NCBI GenBank assembly: GCA_016287765.1
Contig: JAEEWS010000004.1
Location: 38,903-102,902, forward strand
DNA from: Lachnospiraceae bacterium
Lineage (GTDB): Bacteria; Bacillota_A; Clostridia; Lachnospirales; Lachnospiraceae
Direction of reading: 5' to 3'
Length of the DNA: 64,000 nucleotides
Position numbers and translations under genes: made by a program. Below, piece after piece: positions 16,358 to 26,700 of this stretch (position 1 is its first letter; each line of letters begins with the position of its first letter). The notes beneath the pieces are model-generated. The model saw only the letters and a program-made list of their open reading frames with translations. It ran no database searches and was not told the DNA's origin.

Positions 16358-16429
16358 TTTAATTGGATCTGTTCCTGAAGTTTTAGAACTATCATTTGAA
16401 CATATGAATCAGACAATTTGACGTGCCAT

Positions 16430-16458
16430 ATTATATACTGACACACTGAATTTGTAAA
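16430..16458 (-). promoter_or_regulatory. Sigma-A promoter of the Tad-like cluster
   Basis: On the minus strand TTTACA (16453-16458), 17-base spacer, perfect TATAAT (16430-16435). About 75 bases before the first start codon. Divergent from the promoter of the 82-residue gene; the two -35 boxes are only 17 bases apart, so one regulator could control both. Confidence 0.8.
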
Positions 16459-16475
16459 GAATTATTTTTTTGAAG

Positions 16476-16504
16476 TTGTATTTTTTTTGATCTGGGTTTA
16501 TCAT
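16476..16504 (+). promoter_or_regulatory. Sigma-A promoter of the 82-residue gene and argH
   Basis: TTGTAT (16476-16481), 17-base spacer, TATCAT (16499-16504). The ATG at 16531 is preceded by GGAGG. Confidence 0.65.
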
Positions 16505-16530
16505 AGTACAAGTTTGAACGGAGGCTTTTC

Positions 16531-16779
16531 ATGGAAAAATCAGCTGAAAAGAAAATGGCGCCTCTCCTTCCCTATGATGTGACGGTAGCTGAAAATTTCA
16601 AAATGTATGATTCCTTTGCCTATGTAAATAACAGGGACAAGACTGCCCCCATGGTTCATGAATTGGAGACGGGAAATGTTCTTAAGTACTACACGTGCAA
16701 TATCACTGAGGAAGACTTTAGGATCGGATTGGATACACCCAAGTATCTGAAGGTCACACCTCGCAAAAATAAAGATTAA
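16531..16779 (+). CDS. Small protein upstream of argH, unknown
   Basis: 82 residues, charged, no membrane segment. A GGAGGC ribosome site stands before the ATG. It has aromatic and polar patches (FKMYDSFAYV, VLKYYTCNITEEDF) and a basic C-terminus (TPRKNKD). I do not recognise it. It ends 10 bases before argH, so the two are co-transcribed; a role in arginine synthesis is possible only by position. Confidence 0.7.
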   Translation: MEKSAEKKMAPLLPYDVTVAENFKMYDSFAYVNNRDKTAPMVHELETGNVLKYYTCNITEEDFRIGLDTPKYLKVTPRKNKD

Positions 16780-16789
16780 GGAGAACCTA

Positions 16790-18157
16790 ATGAAACTCTG
16801 GGGCGGACGTTTTACCAAAGAAGAAGACCAACTTGTACATCGATTCAACGAATCTCTTTCCTTCGATCAGAGATTTTACGCACAGGACATCCGCGGTAGC
16901 ATCGCACATGTTACCATGCTGGCGGCCTGCGGTATTATATCCGATGAGGAAAAGGATCTTATAATTAAAACCCTGAATGACATAAAAGCCGATATAGATA
17001 ACGGTAAACTTGTGTTCGGCACAGAATCCGAAGATATCCATTCCTTCGTTGAAGCCGAGCTCATCGCCCGCACGGGGGATACCGGAAAGAAGCTGCACAC
17101 AGGCCGTTCCCGTAACGATCAGGTGGCTTTGGACATGAGACTCTACACCAGAGATGTAACAGACGAACTCATCGCCTTAGAAACCGGCCTTTTAAAGGAG
17201 CTCTATGTGCTCATGGAAAAAAATCTGGACACCTACATGCCCGGTTTCACCCATTTGCAGAAGGCCCAGCCTGTAACACTGGCTCATCATCTGGGCGCTT
17301 ACTTTGAAATGTTTTTAAGAGACCGTTCCCGTCTTAAGGACAATCGTGAACGCATGAACTACTGTCCTCTCGGCAGCGGAGCTTTGGCAGGCACCACCTA
17401 CCCTCTGGACAGAAAGCTCACTGCTTCACTCCTCGGCTTTTACGGTCCTACTCTTAACTCAATGGATTCCGTGTCCGACAGGGATTATCTTCTTGAACTC
17501 CTTTCGGACCTTTCGATCACCATGATGCACTTAAGCCGTTTTTGCGAAGAGATCATCATGTGGAATTCCAACGAATATCGTTTTATAGAGTTGGATGATG
17601 CCTACTCCACAGGCTCCAGCATCATGCCTCAGAAGAAAAATCCGGATATCGCGGAGCTCATCCGCGGCAAGACAGGAAGAGTTTACGGACATCTCATGGC
17701 ACTTCTCACCACCATGAAGGGTCTTCCCCTTGCTTATAATAAAGATATGCAGGAAGACAAAGAAGGCGCCTTCGATGCCATGGATACGGTTAAGGATTGT
17801 CTTTCCCTCTTTACGGATATGCTTAAGACCATTACCGTAAATAAGGAAAACATGGAAAGCAGTGCAAAAAACGGCTTCACCAATGCCACAGATGCAGCCG
17901 ACTGGTTGGTAAAGAACGGCGTTCCTTTCCGCGATGCTCACGGTATCATCGGGCAGCTTGTCCTTCTCTGTATCGAAAAGGACTGCTCTCTGGATGAACT
18001 TCCGCTTGAAGAATACAAAAAGATCTGTCCCACCTTCAACGAAGGCATATATGAAGCCATCGCCATGAAGACCTGCGTGGATAAGAGAAACACCATCGGA
18101 GCTCCGGGAAGAAGCGCCATGGAAAAAGTACTTGAAGCATATAAAGATATGATATAA
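16790..18157 (+). CDS. argH: Argininosuccinate lyase
   Basis: Last step of arginine synthesis: argininosuccinate to arginine and fumarate. 455 residues, normal for the family. It starts MKLWGGRF, has SEDIHS (substrate binding), TGRSRNDQVALD near 105, THLQKAQP near 155 and the fumarase/ASL signature GSSIMPQKKNPD near 275. The GGAGAACC site and the upstream small gene place it in a two-gene operon ended by a strong terminator. argG is not in the window; argF is at 46.9 kb, so the pathway is scattered. Confidence 0.97.
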   Translation: MKLWGGRFTKEEDQLVHRFNESLSFDQRFYAQDIRGSIAHVTMLAACGIISDEEKDLIIKTLNDIKADIDNGKLVFGTESEDIHSFVEAELIARTGDTGKKLHTGRSRNDQVALDMRLYTRDVTDELIALETGLLKELYVLMEKNLDTYMPGFTHLQKAQPVTLAHHLGAYFEMFLRDRSRLKDNRERMNYCPLGSGALAGTTYPLDRKLTASLLGFYGPTLNSMDSVSDRDYLLELLSDLSITMMHLSRFCEEIIMWNSNEYRFIELDDAYSTGSSIMPQKKNPDIAELIRGKTGRVYGHLMALLTTMKGLPLAYNKDMQEDKEGAFDAMDTVKDCLSLFTDMLKTITVNKENMESSAKNGFTNATDAADWLVKNGVPFRDAHGIIGQLVLLCIEKDCSLDELPLEEYKKICPTFNEGIYEAIAMKTCVDKRNTIGAPGRSAMEKVLEAYKDMI

Positions 18158-18164
18158 AAATTAA

Positions 18165-18200
18165 GCGTTTTGCCGATATCTCGACAAAACGCATTTTTTT
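18165..18200 (+). terminator. Terminator of argH (bidirectional with the GT2 gene)
   Basis: Inverted repeat 18165-18172 with 18185-18192 (8 bp, loop 12), then seven T's (18194-18200). The opposite strand also has a T-rich run, so it may also end the converging glycosyltransferase gene. Confidence 0.85.
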
Positions 18201-18205
18201 ATTAT

Positions 18206-19147
18206 TTAAACCGCATTCGTAAAATAGTTTTTGTTTCCGGTTATCTTTATTGCTCTCTTTTTTCCCAGGACCTTATAATTCCTTCCCATGATCACTCCCA
18301 GATACCGCACTCCGCAGGACAGGATGAAATAGGGAGTTTTAAGGAGTCTTCCCTGCTTTCCCAGCCTTTTTATCATGTATTTCACATATCTGGTACCTTC
18401 CTTTTCGGAAGAAAGCTTCTTAAAGATCTCCGGATGATCCGCCTGGTTCACGCCGAGAGCAAAACTGCGCTTAAAATTGTCTTTAAGACTGTAATCATGA
18501 GAATGAAAGACCTTTGCTTCAGACACATATGCAAGACTGCCTCCCGCCTTAAGAAGTCTGTAGGCATAGGTCATGTCTTCGGCAAAAATGCTCTTTTCCC
18601 TAAAGCCACCCATTTCAATAAATCTGTCTTTCTTATACATCATACAGGTATCGGAGCAAAAGATCGTCTTGATCCCGTACTTTTTAAAATCCTCTGCTGT
18701 CCTTACATAGGATTTCCCTGTGTAATTAAATAATCTCGTATATTTTTCAAGTATATCCGCTTTTTCATTTGCCACCTGACGGGCAAAGGCCGCATCTGCA
18801 CCGTTTTCAAGTGCTTCTGAAAGACGTTCCAAAAGATGCGGCCCTGCGGGAACCGCATCCTGTGTCATAAAAAGCACCGCATCCGCATCGGAGATCTCGG
18901 CCATCTTCTGTCTGGTAAGGGCATGATCATATTCACTTTTCTTAACAGGGTACACTTCTATCTCTGTTTTTCCCTGTCCCATCTCCTCTTTCGCCCTGCT
19001 TTTTATCTTATCGCAGTCATCGGTTTCGCCGACGGTATTTGCTATCAGCACCTTGTCGGGAGTAAGCGTCTGTTCCGACAGTTTCTTCAAAAGTCTGTTG
19101 AATTTTTGATCCGGCTTGTAAACCGGAATAATAACATCGATCCTCAT
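18206..19147 (-). CDS. Glycosyltransferase family 2 (rhamnosyltransferase-like)
   Basis: 313 residues with a GT-A fold: start MRIDVIIPVYKPDQKF, nucleotide-sugar site FMTQDAVP near residue 92 (the DxD position), FCSDTCMMYKKD near 170 and FAEDMTYAYRLL near 192. The pattern is close to rhamnosyltransferases of cell wall polysaccharide or O-antigen synthesis, which use dTDP-rhamnose; the sugar is not provable here. Stand-alone gene with its own promoter (19177-19205). Confidence 0.85.
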   Translation of the reverse strand: MRIDVIIPVYKPDQKFNRLLKKLSEQTLTPDKVLIANTVGETDDCDKIKSRAKEEMGQGKTEIEVYPVKKSEYDHALTRQKMAEISDADAVLFMTQDAVPAGPHLLERLSEALENGADAAFARQVANEKADILEKYTRLFNYTGKSYVRTAEDFKKYGIKTIFCSDTCMMYKKDRFIEMGGFREKSIFAEDMTYAYRLLKAGGSLAYVSEAKVFHSHDYSLKDNFKRSFALGVNQADHPEIFKKLSSEKEGTRYVKYMIKRLGKQGRLLKTPYFILSCGVRYLGVIMGRNYKVLGKKRAIKITGNKNYFTNAV

Positions 19148-19176
19148 ATAAGCCTCTTTTCTGCTTTCCTGATCTG

Positions 19177-19205
19177 ATTTTAGACCATTTTCCCTCTTTC
19201 GGCAA
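19177..19205 (-). promoter_or_regulatory. Sigma-A promoter of the GT2 gene
   Basis: On the minus strand TTGCCG (19200-19205), 17-base spacer, TAAAAT (19177-19182). Confidence 0.6.
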
Positions 19206-19235
19206 TAAAAAATGTCGTGCTTTCACACGACATTT
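19203..19235 (-). terminator. Terminator of the pot operon
   Basis: 10-bp perfect inverted repeat (19210-19219 with 19226-19235, loop of 6) followed on the minus strand by a T-rich run. It lies 13 bases after the potD stop. Confidence 0.85.
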
Positions 19236-19248
19236 AAATTCTATCCGA

Positions 19249-20301
19249 TCACTCATTGGCAACGATCTTGGTCCACAGATCGTTTGTAAGTCTTCTGATG
19301 GTCTCATTATCATGATAGATCTCATCAAGAGCATAGGTCCTGGGAAGATATGCCTCGTTATCCGCATAATCTCCGCCCTCTGCCGTAACCTCCGCAAGCA
19401 CTTCGGCATTGGGTGAAGTATAGCCTACGGTAAGAGTATTGTCCATGCATGCTTCTTTGGTGAGCATATAATTGATAAACTTGTTTGCAAGAGTGGGGTT
19501 TTCAGCATTGGTGGGGATAACCATGGCATCGCACCAGATGTTGGTTCCGCAAGCGGGAGTGTAATAGCTCATATTCTCATTCTCACCGAGAACGTAAGCC
19601 GCATCACCGCTGTACATGATGGCCAGATCTTTTTCTCCTTGAGCCATGGAATCGATGACGAGATCCGTAACATAAACGGGTTCGGTAGCTTCGTCAAGCT
19701 CGATCAGCCACTTATAGGCTTCGTTTATCTCATTCTCGTTTTCCGTGTTGCAGGAATAACCCAGCTGCTTTAAAGCGATCATAAAGCTGTCTCTGGAGGA
19801 ATTGTACATATAGAGCTTGCCCTTGTACTTGGGGTCTTTCATTATACCGAAGCCCTCATTTTCAAGATCGCTGTAATCCACGTTGTTCTTGTTGTAAACA
19901 ATGCCGCAGGTACCCCAGAAGTAGGGAACGGAATAGGTATTGTCGGGATCGTAACCCATGTTCTTAACGCCGTCCGCAAGAAGGGAAATGTTGGGAATGG
20001 CAGACTTATCTATGGGCTGTAACATCTTTTCGTTTATAAGTCTCTCGATCATGTAGTCCGAAGGAACCAATACATCATAGGCACTGCCCCCTGCCAGTTT
20101 GGTATACATCATCTCATTGGAATCATAGTATTCCACGATGACTCTGCAATTATATTCCTTTTCAAAATTGGAAATAACATCTTCACCCAGGTACTCACCC
20201 CAGATATAGAGCTTAAGTTTTTCCTTTGCACCTCCGCAGCCGCCGAAGCAGGATGCGATCAACGCCATTACAAGCGCCGTGATCATAAATCTTTTTTTCA
20301 T
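19249..20301 (-). CDS. potD: Spermidine/putrescine-binding lipoprotein
   Basis: Extracellular substrate-binding protein of a polyamine ABC importer. 350 residues with a lipoprotein signal (hydrophobic 7-18, lipobox near CFGGC). The mature N-terminus LKLYIWGEYLGEDVISNFEKEY is characteristic of PotD/PotF. YDVLVPSDYMIERL and VPYFWGTCGIVYN follow as usual. Last gene of the operon potA-potB-potC-potD, followed by a terminator. Confidence 0.93.
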   Translation of the reverse strand: MKKRFMITALVMALIASCFGGCGGAKEKLKLYIWGEYLGEDVISNFEKEYNCRVIVEYYDSNEMMYTKLAGGSAYDVLVPSDYMIERLINEKMLQPIDKSAIPNISLLADGVKNMGYDPDNTYSVPYFWGTCGIVYNKNNVDYSDLENEGFGIMKDPKYKGKLYMYNSSRDSFMIALKQLGYSCNTENENEINEAYKWLIELDEATEPVYVTDLVIDSMAQGEKDLAIMYSGDAAYVLGENENMSYYTPACGTNIWCDAMVIPTNAENPTLANKFINYMLTKEACMDNTLTVGYTSPNAEVLAEVTAEGGDYADNEAYLPRTYALDEIYHDNETIRRLTNDLWTKIVANE

Positions 20302-20352
20302 TTTCTTTATTCTCCTAACCGGAAATTATATTTCCCGCACATCTTATATCAT

Positions 20353-21156
20353 TTATGCCGGTAACGCAAGATTTTTCTTTTTGCCGATCTTTGAAGGAAC
20401 GATATTGGCCAGCAACAGAAAGACCGAGATTATAACCGTTACAAGTGTGGCAAGAGCGTTTATCGAAGGGTTGACTCTCTTTGACATGGTATAAACGATG
20501 ATCGATATATTTGAAACTCCGTTTCCCTGCACAAAGAAGGAAATGACGAAATCGTCAAAACTCATGGTAAATGCGGTCAACGCACCGGATATTATACCCG
20601 GCATTATCTGGGGTATGACTACTTTCCATAAGGCATATAAAGGCGTGGCCCCGAGATCCATAGCCGCTTCCGCCAGATTCGGATCCAATCCTCGCAGCCT
20701 CGGCATCACACTTAAGATCACATAAGGTGTACAAAACATTACGTGAGCAAGAAGCATCGTTCCGAAACCGTTTTTAAAATGCAATGTGGCAAACAGCACC
20801 AAAAGTCCTATAGCGGTAACAATGTCGGGATTCATGATGGGAAGGTTGTTGATCTGTTCCACCGCAAACTTAAGTCCCTTGTTGCTCTTTGAAAGTCCTA
20901 TTGCCGCAACGGTTCCGAAAAGGGTGGACAAGACTGTGGCCAAAGCCGCTATGACTATGGTATAGAACACCGCTTCCTTCATTTCCCTGTCTCTGAACAT
21001 CTTACCGTACCACTGAAGTGAAAAGCCGGTAAAGTTTGTCAGGGATTTTCCTTCGTTAAAGGAAAAAACAATGGCATATATTATGGGTGCATAGAAGAAA
21101 AGTGCCAAAACCCACATCAGTATTTTGGATGATAATTTATTCTGTCTTTTCATCAA
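20353..21156 (-). CDS. potC: Polyamine ABC transporter permease
   Basis: 267 residues, about six membrane segments. The inner-membrane coupling motif is EAAMDLGATPLYALWKVVIPQ near 170-195, the usual EAAxxxGxx loop that contacts the ATPase. Its start overlaps potB by 4 bases. Confidence 0.93.
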   Translation of the reverse strand: MMKRQNKLSSKILMWVLALFFYAPIIYAIVFSFNEGKSLTNFTGFSLQWYGKMFRDREMKEAVFYTIVIAALATVLSTLFGTVAAIGLSKSNKGLKFAVEQINNLPIMNPDIVTAIGLLVLFATLHFKNGFGTMLLAHVMFCTPYVILSVMPRLRGLDPNLAEAAMDLGATPLYALWKVVIPQIMPGIISGALTAFTMSFDDFVISFFVQGNGVSNISIIVYTMSKRVNPSINALATLVTVIISVFLLLANIVPSKIGKKKNLALPA

Positions 21157-21992
21157 TTGCCTCGCTGTTCCATGATCTCGGTCTTATCCGCTTTTCCGGT
21201 AAAATACATGGAAACTATGATAATGATCACCATGATAAGTGAAACCGCACTTCCGAAGTTCCAGTTTTCCGTTGTAAGGAACTGGGTCTCGATCAAATTT
21301 CCTATCATGTAGTAACGACCGCCGCCAAGCATCTCCGGAATATAGAAGCTGGATACCGCCGGCAGGAACACCAAAGTGATACCGCTTAAAACTCCGGGTA
21401 TGGACAAAGGCAAAGTGATCCTTAAGAAACTCTTGGTCTTGTTGGCTCCCAGATCCGCAGCGGCCTCAAGAAGGCTGGTATCGAGCTTTGCCAGTGATGT
21501 ATAGATCTGTATGATCATAAAGGGCAGGAAGTTATATACCATACCCAAAACCACAGCAAAGCCTGTATTAAGCATGGGCACAGGTCCCAGGCCGAAAAGT
21601 CCGAAGAACTTATTTATGATACCGTCATCCTGAAGGATCCCTCTCCAGGCATAGGTTCTCACCATCATGTTGATCCAAGTGGGGAAGGTGATCAAAAGTA
21701 TCCATTTCATCTTAACCCCATCGGCGCATTTTGATATAAAGTAGCCTGCCGGATATCCGACGGCTAAACATATGACTGTTGTAATAACCGCTATTTTAAG
21801 ACTTCGTCCCAAAACACTGATAAAAATGGTATCAGAGAAAAACTTTTTAAAGTTTTCCAATGTGAAAACGAAATCCAGAACCGCATTTCCATCCTTAGTA
21901 AAGGCATAGAACATAATGAGCAGCATAGGTGCCACTACCATTACCGATATCCATGCCACATAGGGATAGACCATCTTTTTGTAATGTTTCAT
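21153..21992 (-). CDS. potB: Polyamine ABC transporter permease
   Basis: 279 residues, about six membrane segments. The coupling loop LEAAADLGANKTKSFLRITLP is near 185-205. It begins 6 bases after potA and overlaps potC by 4 bases. Substrate specificity is inferred from PotD and the gene order. Confidence 0.93.
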   Translation of the reverse strand: MKHYKKMVYPYVAWISVMVVAPMLLIMFYAFTKDGNAVLDFVFTLENFKKFFSDTIFISVLGRSLKIAVITTVICLAVGYPAGYFISKCADGVKMKWILLITFPTWINMMVRTYAWRGILQDDGIINKFFGLFGLGPVPMLNTGFAVVLGMVYNFLPFMIIQIYTSLAKLDTSLLEAAADLGANKTKSFLRITLPLSIPGVLSGITLVFLPAVSSFYIPEMLGGGRYYMIGNLIETQFLTTENWNFGSAVSLIMVIIIIVSMYFTGKADKTEIMEQRGN

Positions 21993-21998
21993 TACCTT

Positions 21999-23573
21999 CT
22001 ATTCTCCCATTTCTTTCTTCATGATGTGAATGTCCTCGGGTGTGAACTTAAGCCCCACCTGAGCACCCACTTCAAATTTATCCGTTGTATCCACCTTGTA
22101 CTCATAGCCCTGGGTCTTAAAGGTAACCTTATAAGTACCGGGCACTATGTTTGCGGGATCGAAATCATAGACCACATCCGTGATCTGTACCGGAGAATTG
22201 TCCTCCAGATCATCTGCATAGGCATTGGCCCAGATCTTAAGATCCGTCTTAAGGGCAATACTTTCTGCCAGTTCGTCCGCTTTTTTAAAGAAGTTAACAG
22301 CATATATCTCCTCGCCGTAATCCTCATCCACCACCTTATTGACTTCAGCCACTATCATGTTCACTGTAACGCTTGTACCTGCGGCGGTAGAGAAGGTAAC
22401 GGGATATGTACCCTTTTCCTTTTTGATCTCATAATCCACACTGCTTATGGAGATACGTTCATCATTTTCCGGATTCCAGGCCTGAGCATCCGCACGGTTT
22501 ATAATAAAGCCGTCGCTGAGCTCGTCCAGATCCAGAATGTCCACGTAAAAGTCGTTGGCATCCATCATCTCCCCGGCAGCCTCATTTTTTACAGGCTTAT
22601 CCTCGGTAACGATCATATCAACGGTGATGGCCGTACCTGCGCTGGTCTCCACCACTGTTTCATAATGAACGCCCTTAAAGAGAACGGATTTTACTATTCC
22701 TCTGAGCTGCCCTGATCTGGGTCCCACAATATCCAGGTCTTCGGGACGTATGACCACATCCACGGGAGTATTCTTACCGAAGCCGGAATCTACGCATTCA
22801 AAGGTCTTATCTTCGAAACTCACCTTGCAATCTTCAAGCATCACGCCATCTACAATGTTGCTGTCACCTATGAAATTGGCAACATATCTGTTAACGGGCT
22901 CGTTATATATATCGGTGGGAGTTCCTACCTGCTGTATCTCTCCTTCTTTCATGACCACTACCTTATCGGACATGGTGAGAGCTTCTTCCTGATCATGGGT
23001 AACAAAAATGAAAGTGATACCCACCTCTCTCTGTATTCTTTTAAGTTCTCTCTGCATTTCCTTACGGAGCTTGGCATCCAGAGCACTTAAAGGTTCATCG
23101 AGCAAAAGCACCTTAGGCTCGTTAACCAGCGCCCTTGCGATCGCAACTCTCTGCTGCTGACCGCCGGACATCTCGTTTATCCCTCTTTTTGAGAAATCCT
23201 CAAGACCAACCAGGGTGAGCATACGCATAACCTTCTGCTCCACCAGATCCTTGGGCTCTTTCTTTATGTTCAGGCCGAAAGCCACATTGTCATATACATT
23301 CATATGCGGAAAAAGGGCATATCTCTGGAATACCGTATTCAGATCCCTCTTATAAGGGGGAAGCTTGGATATGTCTTCACCGTCAAAGATGACATTGCCT
23401 TCATCCGGCTCCAAAAAACCGCCAAGTATCCTTAGCAAAGTTGTCTTACCGCAGCCTGAAGGTCCCAACAATGTAACGAATTCATTTTCGTATATATCCA
23501 GGTTGATCCCTTTAAGGACCAACTGCCCGTCAAAGTTTTTAACAATATTCCTAAATTGGACCAGTTTCTTCAT
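21999..23573 (-). CDS. potA: Polyamine ABC transporter ATPase with enlarged C-terminal domain
   Basis: 524 residues, against about 350-380 for typical PotA. The ATPase domain is normal: Walker [10 protein letters not shown] (38-46), signature [15 protein letters not shown] near 140, Walker [12 protein letters not shown] near 160, then a TOBE-like start (about 290, [10 protein letters not shown]). From about residue 305 to 480 two ~90-residue repeats are inserted, each with a TxAGTxxTVxMIV strand pair (at VDMIVTED and VNMIVAEV); the sequence returns to a TOBE ending ([12 protein letters not shown]) at the C-terminus. The insert may tune regulation by substrate. Confidence 0.9.
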   Translation of the reverse strand: MKKLVQFRNIVKNFDGQLVLKGINLDIYENEFVTLLGPSGCGKTTLLRILGGFLEPDEGNVIFDGEDISKLPPYKRDLNTVFQRYALFPHMNVYDNVAFGLNIKKEPKDLVEQKVMRMLTLVGLEDFSKRGINEMSGGQQQRVAIARALVNEPKVLLLDEPLSALDAKLRKEMQRELKRIQREVGITFIFVTHDQEEALTMSDKVVVMKEGEIQQVGTPTDIYNEPVNRYVANFIGDSNIVDGVMLEDCKVSFEDKTFECVDSGFGKNTPVDVVIRPEDLDIVGPRSGQLRGIVKSVLFKGVHYETVVETSAGTAITVDMIVTEDKPVKNEAAGEMMDANDFYVDILDLDELSDGFIINRADAQAWNPENDERISISSVDYEIKKEKGTYPVTFSTAAGTSVTVNMIVAEVNKVVDEDYGEEIYAVNFFKKADELAESIALKTDLKIWANAYADDLEDNSPVQITDVVYDFDPANIVPGTYKVTFKTQGYEYKVDTTDKFEVGAQVGLKFTPEDIHIMKKEMGE

Positions 23574-23632
23574 GTCCTATGTTCCTCCGCCTCTGCTTTT
23601 TCTCTGCAATGAGTCAAGGGGGATTATATTAC

Positions 23633-23638
23633 ATATTT
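23633..23638 (-). promoter_or_regulatory. Possible -10 of the pot operon
   Basis: TATAAT on the minus strand (23633-23638). No good -35 at 17 bases; ATGACT stands at 18. About 60 bases before the potA start. Confidence 0.4.
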
Positions 23639-23684
23639 ATTCAAAAGTCATTACTTTTTTCCTTATAAGGTAAATAATTAAGGT

Positions 23685-23713
23685 TTGAATAACCAAGAGA
23701 AATATGCTAAACT
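23685..23713 (+). promoter_or_regulatory. Sigma-A promoter of the PBP gene
   Basis: TTGAAT (23685-23690), 17-base spacer, TAAACT (23708-23713). The ATG at 23750 follows a GGAAGG site. Confidence 0.65.
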
Positions 23714-23749
23714 AAAAAATTGAACTTTTATGATTTACGGAAGGCTAAT

Positions 23750-26700
23750 ATGAACTACAGTAAAAACGAGATAAACAAAACAATTCATCAGTTAAAAAGT
23801 CGAAGCAGAAAGATTTCCACCGGTATTTCGGTCTCCGGTTTCAGGATCCTTTTGCTTATAGCCATAGGGTTGATAGTTATAGGCATTTTTGCCGGCGTGG
23901 GCGTCCTTAAAGGCGTTATCGCTTCTTCCCCCAGCCTTGAAAACGTTAACGTTATCCCCGAAGGATATGTTACCCGTTTCTTTTATACCGACGAAACCGT
24001 TTCCCAGACTCTTATAGGCGCGGGAGGAAACCGTGAATACGTATCTCTGGACAATGTTCCCGATTATGTTTACAACGCCTTTGTTGCCATAGAGGATGAA
24101 AGATTCTGGAAGCATGACGGTATCGATGTAAGAAGTATCCTCCGTGCGGTAAGTGAAGTCATTAAGAACCGTTCTCTTTCCACCGGTGCTTCCACCATTA
24201 CCCAGCAGCTTCTTAAGAACCAGGTCTTTGAAGGCGGTAACGAAACCAATGATTTTCATAAACTGGTACGTAAGATCCAGGAACAGTATCTTGCCATCCA
24301 GCTTGAATCGATCACCGACAAGAAACTGATACTTGAATATTATTTAAATACCATTAACCTGGGTCAGGGCTGCTATGGTATTGAAATGGCATCCACCACC
24401 TATTTCGGAAAATCCGCTCAGGATCTTACAATTTCCGAAGCCGCGGTTCTTGCCTGCATCGCCCAGTCTCCCACCAGAATGAACCCCTATCGGCATCCCG
24501 AAGCAAACATGGAACGTCGTAACGGAGATTACGGTGTTCTTAAGAAAATGCTGGTAAACGAGTTCATCACTCAGGAAGAATATGATGCAGCAATTGCTGA
24601 CACCGAGGATGTATATGCCCGTATCAATAATTACGTAAGCGCAAACTCCGGCAGAAGCTACTACTCCTACTTTACGGATGAAGTCATCTCCCATCTCATG
24701 GCGGACCTTCAGGAGCTTGGCTACTCGGCCTCACAGGCCTCGGACATGATCTACACCGGCGGTCTTTCGGTTTACACCACTCAGGACAGAGAGATCCAGG
24801 AGATCATCGACGAAGTCCTTAACGACGACACCATCTGGCCTGCCATAGGACAGGGTTCCTACTATGATGTGGACTATGCCCTTTCGGTTTTAAAGAAAGA
24901 CGGAACCACCATACACTATCAGCTTTACCATTTCCTTGACTATTTCAAATATTTTGAAGGAAGTTCCACCACTCAAGTCCGGATCTTCGGCGGAAGATAT
25001 GACCTGATGACCACCAATAAACTGTACATAGAAGCCTGTGTAGCGGAATTTAAAAATGCCATGGTCCAAGAGGGCGACACCATCCTCGGTGAACGTTTCA
25101 CCGAAACCCTTGAGCCTCAGATCTCCTTTGTAATGCTGGATCATTCCACAGGCGCCATTGTCGGTCTTTCCGGCGGAAGAGGCGACAAAGCCGGTAACCG
25201 TGTCCTTGATCGTGCCACGGATGCGCTTCGTTCGGTAGGTTCCACCTTTAAGGTGCTTGCAGCCTATCTCCCCGCATTCGATACCGGTACGCTGACCCTG
25301 GCCTCCGCACTGGACGATTCACCTTACTACTATCCCGATTCCATTAAAAAGGTAAACAACTGGTACGGTTCCAATACTTACAGGGGTCTGAACACTACCA
25401 GACTCGGTATATCCTATTCCATGAACATACTGGCCTGCCGTACTCTTGAAAGAGTTACGCCACTTGTTGCTTTCGATTATCTTAAGGACCTGGGCTTTAC
25501 CTCCCTGGTTGAATACAAGGTCGGAAAAGACGGAAAAGGCTATACGGATATCAACTATACCCTGGCACTGGGCGGTCTCACCAACGGTGTTACCAACCTG
25601 GAACTTACAGCGGCCTATGCTGCTATTGCCAACAAAGGTATATACAATAAGCCCTATTATTATTCAAAGGTACTGGACCACAACGGAAATGTACTGATCG
25701 AACACAAGCCGGCACCCAAGCAGGTAATGAAAAACTCCACAGCTTTCCTTCTCACCTCTGCCATGCAGGATACTTTAAAGAAGAACATCGGTACTGCTTC
25801 CATCGCCGCATTCCAGGAGTATCCCATGACTCTGGCAGGAAAGTCCGGTACTACTTCCGATAACTTCGACCTTTGGTTTGAAGGCTATTCGCCCTACTAT
25901 ACCGCAGGTATCTGGGAAGGCTTTGATATATCCTTCTTCATAAAGACCACAAATACTCATGAGATCCTTTGGCGAGAGATAATGGAAAGAGTTCATAAAC
26001 TTAAGGCTCTTCCTGAAGCAGGTTTTGAAGCTCCGGATTCCATCACTACCGCCGAGATCTGTACCAAGTGCGGAAAGTTGGCGGTTCATGGCCTCTGTGA
26101 TAAATATGAGGGCGGTAACTGCATCAGGACAGAATACTTTGCCAAGGGAACAGTTCCCACAGAATACTGCGACTGCCACGTTTCCGTTAAGGTATGCAAC
26201 AAGACCGGACTGATCGCTCAGGAAGGATGTACGGATTATACGGAGAAAGTGCTTCTGGTCAAGGATGAAGGCGAGATCTGGACACCGGTTGATACGGATA
26301 TGACTATCCTGTCTCCCACTCCCACACCTCATGCTTTCATTTTGCCCACGGCAACACCCGATCCTTTATATACTTCAACACCTACACCCACATTTACGCC
26401 AACTCCTACTCCCACTCCTGAGGGTTATATGGCTCCGGAGACCAGGCAGAGCATGCTTTCAAGATTCTTTGAACTGTTTAGGAAACTCAAGCTTTTGCTT
26501 TCCGTAAATGATGAAAACGTAATGTTCTATACCGAGAACAAATCCATAATTGATTCTCTTACCCTTGAACTTACACCTGTTCCTTCTGTTACACCCGTGT
26601 TTATTTCCACCAAAGAGCAGGTTATATACACCACCTCGGATACCAAATATATCGTTCCGGACGGCTATTGCTATGAATGTCGTATCGAACAGGGTCTTGT

